The notes beneath the pieces are model-generated. The model searched no databases and had not been told where the DNA came from. It worked only from the letters and a program-made list of their open reading frames with translations. Of a DNA stretch of 64,000 nucleotides, positions 23,259 to 34,020 are shown one piece after another. A program made the position numbers and the translations under genes. Position 1 is the first letter of the stretch; every line of letters begins with the position of its first letter. Origin of the DNA: Magnolia sinica (Eukaryota > Streptophyta > Magnoliopsida > Magnoliales > Magnoliaceae). The DNA lies in assembly GCF_029962835.1 (NCBI RefSeq), contig NC_080588.1:49335001-49399000 (forward strand), in the 5' to 3' direction.

Positions 23259-24074
23259 TTGGAATCAATCTTAAGTTTGGCCCAGGTTAAGGATCAAGAA
23301 GTTCAAGAGGTTGTCGACCAAAGTGATCTACTCCACCTATCTAATATGACCAATTTAAATGTAGAGGATGAGCCCTTTATGACCAACCCTTCTAACTCTT
23401 GTGAGACATGTTTGTACCACTCCCCTGAATTGAATGATGATATGATTCGAGAGAGGGACAAATTGCTTGATATGACTCTGGAATTTCACAGCAATGCTTC
23501 CCCTATTGATTTTCAATCTGTCTGTGCAGGGCAAGAGCAAGAGAGCATGCGTACATCCACTTCTAGAGATAATGGAATCTTTGGGCAGATCATCACAAAC
23601 TTTAATGTTGAAAATAAGTCACTTTTAACTGAATTTTTCAACTCTTTGAATGATTACTTGTCACACTTTGCAGATTCAAACGATCCCATAATACAAAACT
23701 TATTGAATGCCTTGCAAGACAATACCTTGGTATTTGTTGCTGACCGAGAGAACCCTTATTCTGAAACTCCTCCTTCCTCAGATCGTGAATGTCTATCATT
23801 AAAGGAGGAAGAACTGAAAATTGAACTAGAGTCTGAAACTTCGGAATGTGTTGAGACTACATCATTTGATGAGAATTTTTTTAAACTTTATCTACATGTA
23901 GTCTTTGATTCACCATGGAGTACTAGCATTGAAACTTTTTCGTCACAGGTGAATCATATATACTTTAGATACCTCAACCGATTCAACGATAATTTTTTAC
24001 TGAGGTCCATAAATTTCTTTAGAAATTCATACTCCAGGGCATCCAAGCCTATTACAAAAAGGGCTTTTGGATGA
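23259..24074 (+). CDS. Unknown 271-aa acidic reading frame in retroelement
   Basis: This is the longest open frame of the element, starting MESILSLAQVKDQEVQEVVD and ending in a basic stretch (RNSYSRASKPITKRAFG). The body is acidic, with many Asp, Glu and Ser, few tryptophans, and no zinc knuckle or catalytic motif. It stops just before the ATTGAGGACAATGT-type region upstream of the 3' LTR. The length without stops suggests recent constraint or recent insertion. A host gene is unlikely because the frame lies wholly between two LTRs. The function is unknown. Confidence 0.4.
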   Translation: MESILSLAQVKDQEVQEVVDQSDLLHLSNMTNLNVEDEPFMTNPSNSCETCLYHSPELNDDMIRERDKLLDMTLEFHSNASPIDFQSVCAGQEQESMRTSTSRDNGIFGQIITNFNVENKSLLTEFFNSLNDYLSHFADSNDPIIQNLLNALQDNTLVFVADRENPYSETPPSSDRECLSLKEEELKIELESETSECVETTSFDENFFKLYLHVVFDSPWSTSIETFSSQVNHIYFRYLNRFNDNFLLRSINFFRNSYSRASKPITKRAFG

Positions 24075-25277
24075 TCTTATTGAGAAACCTACTGAGAAAT
24101 TTCCCTGTTTTCTTAGTTTAGGAGGAACCTTGCGGCATGATTGAGTAACTTTTCTCCTGTTTTCTTAGTTTAAGAGTAGTTTGCTTTATGTCATTCTAGG
24201 ATAGTCGGCTTTATGCTGTTAGGATAGTTTGCTTTCCAAGTTGCTTTAGGATAGTTTACTTTTTATTGGTTTCACTCTTTTGCTGACCCAGTTTCACGCT
24301 GAGATCTCTTTGGAAAAAGCCTCTTGATTCTTTTTTCAGGTACTATCTTTCCATCATCAATTTCATTGTCTCATGTGCATTGCATGCTTATATATTTTAC
24401 ATTGAGGACAATGTAGATTTTAGGTTGGAGATGAGAGATTAGATTACCTAATAAGTATTTTCTTAGTCTTAAGCAAAAATTATGAAATATTTTTAAAATT
24501 TTTTCTGGAAATTCTTATTAATTCGAAGTGATTTTGAAGGATATTCTTAATATGAAAATATAAGTTATGTAATGTTGGTAAATTTACGACTCTTGGATTC
24601 AGTTGACTGTTAGATTTTACAGTTAAGTTCGAATTAGTAAGACATGATTAGAAGTTTTAAACATTGATTGAGTCATGATTTCACACGTCACATCTAGCTT
24701 ACATATTAAGGTTTCAGTTCGATATTGAATTATTAGCCTGGTAATCACTAAGCATGGAAGGAACCAACCTGGGGAATTTGTCCATCATGTTCATTGAAAA
24801 AAAAAAGAATACCCAGCTAAAAAACAGTTGTCATCGAAAATGGCTACTTGTTAAAGATCTTTAAAAAGGTTGACACAGCGTGAAACCATTAATGAAAAAA
24901 TCAAAAGCTGGAAGAATAAAAAAGCTGAACTATAAGGCAAGTTTCGGTTTAGGTTGGTTATCCGGGATGCTCTTTTTGGTTACTAATGATATCATGAAAA
25001 TTGAGAATTGGACCGTTAATTGTGATAAGTTTAGGTTGCACTATACACCCATGGAACTCAATGTTTAGAATTGTTCTAATTGGTGAATTAATACTTTGAA
25101 TTTAACCATGAACTTTACCGTGCGCTTGAGTTTAGGAGAGGGTAATGCCTAACATTGAGTTTACTCATTCATACTTGATTACACAAAAGATTGTTTTCTA
25201 ATAAAGGTTGAACATTGCGCATTAAATTATTTTTCGCATACTTTGCTTGGGACTAGCAAAATGTTGGTTAGGGATTG

Positions 25278-26556
25278 TGTTGAGGGTCAAATATTGCATA
25301 TTAGACCCCAGTTATTACCTGGTTTTATGAACATGAAAATGTTTAACGTCCTATTTTAATCATGTTTGTGTTGCAAGGTGAATCTAAGAGCTTATACTGA
25401 AAAAGAGTGTTAAAGACATGGATTTGATGCTGACAAATCACCAAGGCAAGGGACGGATCTTAGGGAACCGAGATTGAAGAATTCACATGCTAAAGATTCG
25501 AGAAAATCAAGAAATTAATAATAAAGAGGCTTGAAAATTGTCCTCAATGCAAAATCACAGGGTTCCTACTATCTGTTTGGCTCGAAACTTTATATCTGGC
25601 CTGAGGACCCTAAATTAACTATACACATCGAAATTCAGCCCTTGGATCCTTATAGAAGTGGCCCAACGGACATATCAGCCCATAAATCATTGATCTAGGG
25701 CCCACTTGGTATCTGGATATGCTTCAATTTTGGTCTCAACCCCTTAAATCAGATGGAAAAATGGATGAACGAAGCGGATTTCTCATATACATCACAGTGG
25801 ACCCCACCTGGGAGACATGCATGTGCACAGCACACGTGCACGCGAACCACACCGAATCACCAGATCGGTCAAAGGTCAGTTGACCCAACCCCATCCCCTC
25901 TTATGCACAATGTCCGCACGTCCGGATGTTATGGCACGATGTGGCCCACCACTTGGGCCCACATGGACGATCAGGACCGTCCATTCGGTCCAGGGGGTGG
26001 CCACGACCCTAGGCAAGGAGTCCTTTTGGCTCCATGCACGAGTACACACGTAGATCGCCGAAAAATGCAGGATGAATGGTGGGAAGATTTGATATAGTAG
26101 GCCACACCAAACTCGACCAAAATCACCCCTTTTTTGACCAAAATTTTGCCAGAAATCCAATGAATGGGGTGGATTTCTCTGAAAACAACACTGTGGGGCC
26201 CACTGAGCATCTCAGTGTAGGTTGAAACCAAGATCGCGCGTTCGGGGAAATCAGGATTTTTGGGAGGTTATGGCCCACCATCTCTGATCGGTTAGCTGAT
26301 CCAAATCATCCAAATGATGCTCAGACCAGGGCCAATCCTAGCCATGGAGAAAAACCCGATTTTTCGGCACTCCTCTTGCCAAAAATGGGATCCAAACGCA
26401 AGGTGTTGCGTTTCGCGGCTGCGCAACGTGCGTATGGGTTATGCATGACTTCTCTCCACCGCCTGTTGTGCGTAAAAACTCCAGCCACCGACCTACTCCA
26501 TCTATAAAAAAGAGAGAGAAAGGGACGTGAGGGGATAGCTTGGGACGTGGGAAGCT

Positions 26557-26587
<31 letters not shown>

Positions 26588-27412
26588 TCGTGGACGCACG
26601 CCGGCCCTAGAGTTCTTCCATCTCTTTTCTTCTTTGTTTTCTTTTAATGTTTTTATGAGTTTTAGCGTGATTATGCTTATGGTTGGCTAAACCTCTTAGC
26701 TGGGGCTAAGAGGTGAAGCTTGTAGCGTGATGGGGTGTTTTCTACGGCTTTGATTCATGCCATTGAACTCTCTTTGATTATAGTTTGATTATATGGAATA
26801 TTCATAGTTTTTAATGGTTTGTTGTGACTTAAATTACAATGGATCTGCGATAGCTTTGAGTATTTTCTATGCATGTATAGAGGTTGTGAGCATAGGACCC
26901 CTGTTGTTCACCATCGTCTCATGGACATGGTTGGATGATGGAACCTTCCCCTATGTTTATAAATCTCTCAGATTGGATATGGATTGGTTAAATTCTGTTA
27001 TTTACTTTGTCTCATGGGCATGGTTTTGTGATGGAATCAAGTCTAATTCACATCCTTCTCATCTCTTGAAAACTAGATCAAAGGAAGTTCAGATTTGATT
27101 TTTAATGTTATATCCTCCAACTGGATGAAGATGGGACTCTAAATCCAGCTGTGTTCGTGAATCAAGCATAGATCTCCTTGATCTCTACAAGTGGATCCTT
27201 GGAAACCTTAGTTTCCCACCTTGGAATTTTACAAGTTTTAGTTTAATATTTCTTCATTATTCTCTTCAATTTCCCTTATCTAAATTACATCTTATTCTAG
27301 TCTTAGTTCTAGTTACTTTCATAATACGTACAAGGTTCAGTCCCCGTGGATTCGACCTCAGTCTTACTGAGATTATTACTACATCGCAACCCTATAATTG
27401 GGGTGGTGAACA
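25278..27412 (+). mobile_element. Complete 3' LTR (2,135 bp), Tat/Athila-like
   Basis: It starts TGTTGAGGGTCAAATATTG and ends GGGTGGTGAACA, with TG...CA termini. The same start appears in the inverted LTR (21179 on the minus strand), and the same end appears in the 5' remnant (21767). It contains a TATA-like box (26502-26510) followed by a GA-rich leader (26512-26586), the usual layout of U3 and R. Confidence 0.85.
26502..26510 (+). promoter_or_regulatory. TATA-like box of the 3' LTR
   Basis: CTATAAAAAA precedes a GA-repeat tract by a few bases. The minus-strand LTR has the same arrangement (TTTTATAG before a CT tract, near 19990), so the element is conserved between copies. It is the best candidate for the element promoter. 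Confidence 0.6.
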
Positions 27413-28005
27413 CTGGACGTGGGACTTATCATCCTCATAATATTGAAACTATGAATGGTATTAGTGGACAGAGAGTGGATTCCATGCTGCCCATGTTTGA
27501 CAGCGTGTGGATGCCCCCCACTTGAATCTATCATGGGACAGTCTTTTAAAAAATAATTAGATTGGACCCAAAATCACAAAATAGTTGTGGTTGTCCGATG
27601 AGCCTTGTGGCCATAAGACTTAAAAGATGTGGGGCCCATTAAGACCCTCATAAACATAAAAAATTAGTTAATCAATTTCCTTTTTTACTTCAAAATTGCA
27701 TTTTGGAAGCATGAGATTACATGTATGCATGGACTTAGTTAGACGTGTCAAACTTGAATTTATACTAATCTTAGGGACTAACAAGGAAATTTGTTTGACA
27801 TAAATTGGTTCTGTTACTATAACCCTTAAATAGGTTTACTTTTGAAACAAGAGGGTGTTATGGGCCAAAAAAGACACTTTACAAAAACATTGTATGTGAG
27901 GCCCATACTTGGCAGACTTAATTACTAGAAAGGAATCATTTGGGGGTTAGTATCATCCTTAGAAGCCCATGGGACCTTATAATTGGGATAAGATTACAAA
28001 CCTGT

Positions 28006-28007
<2 letters not shown>
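27413..28007. other. Gene-free AT-rich sequence
   Basis: I see no coding frame, RNA gene or clear repeat terminus in this stretch. A few GTGGGGCCCA phrases occur near 27630. Confidence 0.6.

Positions 28008-28043
<36 letters not shown>
28008..28043. repeat. (TA)n microsatellite
   Basis: About 18 perfect TA units lie immediately next to a hairpin MITE. Confidence 0.95.
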
Positions 28044-28048
<5 letters not shown>

Positions 28049-28053
28049 GCACC

Positions 28054-28352
28054 GGTTCTCATGAGAACTCATGATAACTTTTTCAAAACTCATCTCACGT
28101 GATGTGGGCCCAAAATTTGAATCGTCCATGTGATGCAGCACCCCATAAAACCCCTGTGAGTGACTTTTAACCTCGTCCAAAATTTTGGTGGGCCATGGAA
28201 AAATAGAAACAAAATAAGGGAGAAAACAAATTTGAATAAGGGTAAAAGTTGAGCCTGAGGGTTTCATGGGGTGCTGCATGACATGGATGGTTCAGATTTT
28301 GGGCCCACATCACATGTGATGAGTTCTGAAAAAGTTCTCATGAGTTCTTGTC
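28054..28352. mobile_element. Hairpin MITE (about 300 bp)
   Basis: The left arm (TCATGAGAACTCATGATAAC, then CTCATCTCACGTGATGTGGG) is the inverse of the right arm ending near 28352, with arms of about 105 bp at 85% or better by eye. The loop holds AAATTTTGGTGGGCCATGG. The same family recurs at 61600-61805 and 61877-62205. No transposase is present. Confidence 0.78.
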
Positions 28353-28382
28353 AAAAATGATCCGTCGGTGAGCATTCTAACA

Positions 28383-28500
28383 TACACACACACACACACA
28401 CACACACACTATAAGGTCGACCTCGTGGGAACTTCCCATGAGGTTGAGCTATGTGGGCCCCACACAACTCCACCTCATAGTACCATTTCTCTCTATATAT
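28383..28500. repeat. (AC)n repeat and MITE fragment
   Basis: An (AC)n tract at 28383-28408 is followed by CCCATGAGGTTGAGCTATGT and GGGCCCCACA. This matches part of the terminal region of the MITE at 62240-62784. Confidence 0.6.
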
Positions 28501-29799
28501 GTGTGTGCGTGCACCTATGACATCCTTACAAAATTAGTGAATCTAACGGTAGTAATGTTTGCGACTATGGGAAAAAGGTGAGCCGTTACAACCGAGATTA
28601 TTGAAAATAAAGGAAAGGCAACCCTTCCATAAGTATAAGTTATGAGAAAGCCCAATGGGCCTAACCTAGGACCATTGTTTTACAAGGCATGTCGGGCTTA
28701 AAGTGGTAGGACTACCACTATTCCCATAGGTATAACTATATTTTGTGGTGAGACTTAGTAGTCAAGATTAATTATATTTGTCATGTATAAATAGGTAATG
28801 CAAATTGTCAGTTGTGGGCCTAGTGTATTTCACGGGAAGCCAGGTGCAATTGAAACCATTCTAAAATTTAAAATTGAAGTCTTCTATTGGCCTAAAATGA
28901 AAATCCGAAACCCTAAGTTGACGCATAGTTAGACCTTGAAAGTAGATTTGGACCCCAACACCTTTTGACTTAACCTAGGTGTACCTAAAACATAGACAGT
29001 CCATATGTGGAAACCCAGTAAAAAAATATATAATAAAGAACCCTTGGGATCACACGCATGGACATTTGGTGCATGTGGACAAGCCTAGGATAGGGCAACC
29101 CAAGATAAATAGCTAGGTATTAATATTTGAGATGAATTCCCAATTAGAAAAGTTATTTATGGAAAGTCTCTCGATTGATTTATTATGACGGACAAGGACA
29201 AAACAATTAAGAAAACCAAGATAGCCATATCGAAGAAGAAAAATGGAGAACCCTATTATATGTATTATATGAGGGACAACGATGGACGCTTTTTATGCAT
29301 GTGGGAACATTTTGGTAAATGATTCCAAATTTAAGAAGCATGTATTTTTTTCTTAATTTAACTACATTAGTTTTATATTTGGAAAGTTGTTATTATGACT
29401 TGTACTATGTTTAGAAAGTACTTTATATTTGGAAAGTTTTCTTGTTTGGACAATGATGTTTTATTTGGAAAGTCTCATAATATGTACTATATTTGGAAAG
29501 TTGTATTTGAAAATTATTGCACCATGCGCTATTCTTGGAAAGCCACTACGTTTAGAAATTAATACTTATTCTATTTTTTGTAAATTTTCTTGATTATGTA
29601 TTATATTTTTTAAGTTGATTTCAAACATAAAAATACCAGAGTGGGGGATGTATTTGAGTGATGGCAAGGATTAATTGAGTGATTGTAAGGATCCTGAGAG
29701 TAATGTTCAAGAGCGATGGTGAGGTATGAGAGACTGCTAAGAGTGATGATGAGAGTAAAAAATGAATGGCATATTTGAGTAAGATCATTTTGTGGACCA
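28501..29799. other. Gene-free AT-rich sequence
   Basis: There is no reading frame of interest. A loose repeat of TTTGGAAAG-type phrases (29340-29530) is the only internal pattern I see. Confidence 0.5.
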
Positions 29800-31025
29800 A
29801 GTGTCTATTTGAGTGAATTCATTTAAGTATACTATTGCTTAGAATTTAGTGTGGTTAAGATGATGACACCTATCTGTCCAATTGAAAATGAGTGAATTAC
29901 TGAGTGATTATGCCTCGTGTTGGCTATGCTGAGTGATGTAGAGCGGGTTGCGGACAGTTTCATGGCCAAGATGGATTTGAAAAGGCTCCGTCGACGACAG
30001 AAGTGATCCGAACCGTCGGACCTTAGATCGGGCGCATCTCACAATCCGGAATGAGTTATCGGGCATAAAATATATGATTTTGGTGTAGAACGAGCTACTT
30101 TAGCCAACCAACCTAGCTATGACGAGTTGCGCAAGTCAGATTTGCGAAATACTCCCGGATCGACAGTCATTTTCCTGTTTTAATTTCGTTTTTACTATAA
30201 ATAGTAAGTTTTAGTTTGATTATAATTCTTCATCCATTGGGCTTTAGGAGTTGCATCCAACGTGAAAAGAGCTTAGAATAATTAGGAGAATGGTTTGGTG
30301 AAGCCAAATAGGACACTTACAATTTTTGGCCGAAAACCTTGCACACTAGTAGACATCACGACCATCTATAAATAATAAGTTTACTATTTATAGTAAGTCG
30401 CGAATTCTAGGAGTTTTAGTTGTAGTTTGCTTCTGATTTCTCTCCCATTGCTTAGTATCCCTATTTAAAGATTTGTGAACTCGTTTATTGGGATTCATTA
30501 AATCAATTTCGAATTTTTTAGAATTTATTTATATTTTCTACTTTCTTTCCTCATGGATTCGAGAAGTCTCTGTGAGGAGTCTAGAGAAGCTTCGTGGATT
30601 CGGAGTAGTTATATCCTTTTGAGGAAGACGGTGATTGACCTCATTACGTTCATCCCTGCGTCACTGAGTGATTACGTCTCATGTTGCCTTTGCTGAGTGA
30701 TTATGCATCATGTTGGCTTTGCTGAGTGATTTTTTATAGCTATGTGATGGCTCATACTGAGTGAATAGTAATATTGAGTAGTGTCTATTTGAGTGAATTT
30801 ATTTAAATATATTATTGCTTAGAATTTAGTGTGGTCAAGGTGATGACACCTATTTGTCGAATTGAAAATGAGTGAATTACCAAGTGATTATGGCTTGTGT
30901 TAGCTATGTTGAGTGATTATGTCTCATGTTGCCTTTGCTGAGTAATTATGCCTCATGTTGGCTTTGCTGAGTGATTATTTATAGCTATGTGATGGCTCAT
31001 ACTGAGTGAATAGTAATATTGAGTA
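29800..31025. repeat. Tandem duplication of about 246 bp with GAGTGATTATG sub-repeats
   Basis: Unit 1 (29800-30780, less a 735-bp insertion) and unit 2 (30781-31025) share TGTCTATTTGAGTGAATT, GCTTAGAATTTAGTGTGG and the ending TGAGTGAATAGTAATATTGA. Each contains 35-40 bp sub-repeats around GCTGAGTGATTATGCCTCAT. Only unit 1 carries the solo LTR, so the LTR is probably younger than the duplication. Confidence 0.75.
29934..30663 (+). mobile_element. Solo LTR, second small family (730 bp)
   Basis: The sequence begins TGATGTAGAGCGGGTTGCGG and ends CATCCCTGCGTCA. It is flanked by CTGAG on both sides (29929-29933 and 30664-30668). The flanking tandem repeat itself contains CTGAG, so the duplication is supportive rather than decisive. 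Two TATA-like boxes (30195, 30365) are visible, and CTATAAATA at 30365 pairs with TATTTATAG at 30385. The plus direction follows the TG start and TATA boxes. Confidence 0.65.
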
Positions 31026-31373
31026 TCTTGAGAGAATTTAACCAATTTGTCTGGGTATTGTTTGATAAACCATACTTGAGAATTTGTAAATCATTCTTTA
31101 TTGTTTTCCAAATGAACTTGCTTTAACTTTTTCATACTTGTCAAATTGATATATTGCATTGTATATAGAACTACGTTATTGGGCTATATGCTCATGCTTT
31201 CATTGATGGAAAAATTGCAGACTAAAGAACATGTGGAGATACTTAGAAGCCGAGCAGATGAGTTCGACAACATAAACTATTTACTCTTTATGGATGTGGA
31301 ATTTCAGTTTAAAGACATTTAAAGTTTCGAGTCATTTTTAGTTGGATGAATGATGATATGACATTTGAATAAT
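31026..31373. other. Unassigned sequence
   Basis: No gene, repeat terminus or RNA is recognised. A short local duplication (31326-31614 with 31615-31900) begins near its end. Confidence 0.5.
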
Positions 31374-32522
31374 TTGAGTAGATGATAGAATAATCATTTG
31401 GAATGATAATTAAATAAAATTTTAGTAGTTGTTATTTCAGTTCATGTGGTTGAATGTGATTACTGCTAAAATAAATGTTAATGTTCCTTAACCTGAGTCA
31501 CGGTTCTAAACTCAAGGCTAGGGTTAGTGTCAACTATGATTTCAAATTTGGGGTCGTGACAATTGTCCCTACAATGTAGTAGAAACCAATTTTAAGTGGA
31601 CCATACCACGGGATTTTGAGTCATTTTAGTTGGATGGATGATGATATGACATTTGAATAATTTGAGTAGATGATGGAATAATCGTCTGAAATGATATTAA
31701 ATAAAAATTTAGTAGTTGTTATTTAGTTTATGGGTTGAATAAGATTATTTCTAAAATAAATATTAAATGTTCCTTAACCTGAGTCAGGGTTCTAAACTCG
31801 AGGCTAAGATTAGTGTTAACTATGGTTTCAGATTTGAGGTCATGACAATTGTCCCAAAAATGTAGTAGATAAAAATTTTAAGTGGACCACACTACGGGAA
31901 ATAGTGGCCATTGAACACTTCTTAAGGTCCACCAAAATGTTTATTGATTGTTGATAAGGTTATACAATCCTAGATGAAAGGAAAAAAACAAATATTAGCT
32001 TGATGCAAAACTTTTGTCACTCACAAAAGGTTTTTAATGGTCAATAACCACTGTTTCTAGGGTGTGCAGAGGTGTATTACCTGTGCCCCAATGCAGTTCT
32101 CGTAGTTGGAATCTGTGTGGGGCCCACAGAGATGCCCATGCCAAATCCACTATGTCTATAAATTTTGTAAGACCATAATAGAACAAATTTAAAAATCAAG
32201 CAAATCCAAAACTTGTGTGGGCCACACCACACAAAACAATAGGGATTGAACATCCACCATTGAAACTTTGCGGGGGTGACAGAAGTTTCGTATCATGATA
32301 ATATTTATGCTACAATTTATTTGAATGGTAATAACCTTATGAATAGTTTGAATATCATATAAACATCATGGTCAACTCTAAGAGGGTTTCAACCATAGAC
32401 ATTTTCGTTCCCACTGTTTTCATGTGGTGTGGCCACATTAGTTTTGGATCTGACTGATTTTAGATTTCAGTCCCATTGTAGTCTTGCAAAATTGATAGAC
32501 AGAGTGGATTTGTCATAGACAT

Positions 32523-33117
32523 GGGGAGAGGATTAGGTGAGACCCAGATGACCCCTGACTGTGGGGTCCATTGTGATGTATATGACTAGATCCATGCTGT
32601 CTATCTGTATTGAAAAGCTCATTTTAGGGCGTAATAAAAAAATAAAATAAAAATTTAAGTAGATCCAAACCTCAGGTGGACCATAATACATGAAACAATG
32701 GTAATGGATCATAAAAACTTCTCAAGGGCCATAAAAGTTTTAGATGAAGCTAATATTTGTGTGGTCTTTTCATCCAAATTTGTGTGGCCTTATCGACATG
32801 TTGGATGGAAAATAAACATTCCGGTGTCCATCATGATGTTTTTAATGTAAGGGATTCAATCACTATTGTTTCCTTTGGTATGGTCCACATAAGATTTGGA
32901 TCGCTTTATTTTTTGGATCATGCCTTAAAATGAGCTTTAAAAGAATGAAAGATTGGGTGGGCAATCGGTGTTTGCCCGTCTCCCTTGCTCATATTCATAT
33001 TGAAGTTTCAAAATAACTGGACCGCGTGGATTTAAGGCACATACATCACTGGGAGCCTCATAGTCAAGGGTCCCACCCATCTCGGTGGATCTAAGGTCTC
33101 ACCCAATCCACTCCCCT
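32523..33117. mobile_element. Long hairpin MITE (about 595 bp)
   Basis: Left end GGGGAGAGGATTAGGTGAGA and right end CTCACCCAATCCACTCCCC are inverted repeats that continue inward (TGATGTATATGACTAGATCC against GGATTTAAGGCACATACATC). The interior carries the usual GGTGGACC and GGATGGAAAATAAACATT phrases. A second copy lies at 35170-35764 because of the larger duplication. Confidence 0.7.
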
Positions 33118-33372
33118 TGTGGCAGAGAGTGAAACAGTAGGAAGTGGATAGGTGAGATGTGGATTAGGTGATGTTAGTTCACCGATTTATGCACTTTATT
33201 TGTCAATTACGTGAGTCCTGTGCTATGTAGTTAGTTGAGCCATTAGAAATTAAAGACCAAAGGCATAAGAGGATGTGGAGCATCAAGGAGCAAAGAATAT
33301 GTAGATGAGGTGCCTTATGACCCTAACCCTTGACCTAAAACATCTCTTGAACATCTGAATGATCATAGCCTT

Positions 33373-33476
33373 TGTCACGCCCCAAACTCGGAAACCAGGC
33401 TCACAAAATTCTCGATTGCCGGATCCGGTGCTGACAGCCTCCATAGTACCCCATTCTCGGCTCCCAGCGTGCATAT
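33373..33476 (-). mobile_element. Truncated giant LTR end (104 bp)
   Basis: This is the terminal 104 bp of the giant LTR (TGTCACGCCCCAAACTCGG), preceded by GCCTT exactly as at 36015-36019. It is not an independent insertion but the duplicated edge of solo LTR copy 3, joined at 33475 to sequence found after that LTR. Confidence 0.85.
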
Positions 33477-34020
33477 TGAGTTGATCGATCGAGCATGACA
33501 AAAAATGTTTAGCAAGCATCAGACCTAAAAGTCGACTTAGTTTGAGCGCTGGAGGCACAAGCTTGATCGATTGAGGGATCTTCGATTCCTATCGAGCAAT
33601 TGAGCTCATCGATTGAATATGTCTAAAACAGTCCAGTGAGTTCACTCGACCATTTTCGACCTAGCTCGATCGATTGAAGGCCAGACTTGATCGCTCAAGC
33701 CTAGTCGTTGGAGATCCGTTGGAGCCTTTTATTATAAAAATTGCATTCAGATCTTTAGTCAATGAGAGAGGTTCTCGGTGCAAATAGAGGATATGTGTTT
33801 TTCCACTTATATTACACATCCTAGGCTTTCATCCAAAGAGTTTCATGCTAATCTTCTTGTGATCCTTTACTCTAATGAGCACTCCATGCTCCTATTCAAA
33901 AATGTGGATGAACTCTCACTTTTCTGGAGATTAGACACTATGCCTATAGTAAAATCTTTATTTAAACTCTTTAGAAGACCCTTCTTGATAAATTTCCTAG
34001 GATAATAACATTCCCATGAG

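Larger units (their letters stand above)
21768..25277 (+). mobile_element. Internal region of a non-autonomous Tat/Athila-like element
   Basis: Directly after the LTR, AGTTTTTTGTGCCATTGCTA resembles the decayed leader and primer-site sequence (TTTTTGGCGCCGTTGCC type) of Tat/Athila elements. Near the other end, CATTGAGGACAATGTAGATT (about 24400) matches the phrase usually found between the coding region and the 3' LTR in that group. No protease, RT, RNase H or integrase is recognisable in the 3.5 kb, so the copy is non-autonomous. Three acidic open frames are described separately; the rest is AT-rich and non-coding. Confidence 0.75.

Noticed and set aside
33778..34005. A 75-codon frame identical to 41497-41724, as a duplicated gene
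   Set aside because: The whole segment was copied in the 31-42 kb duplication; no domain and no neighbouring exon signals are visible.
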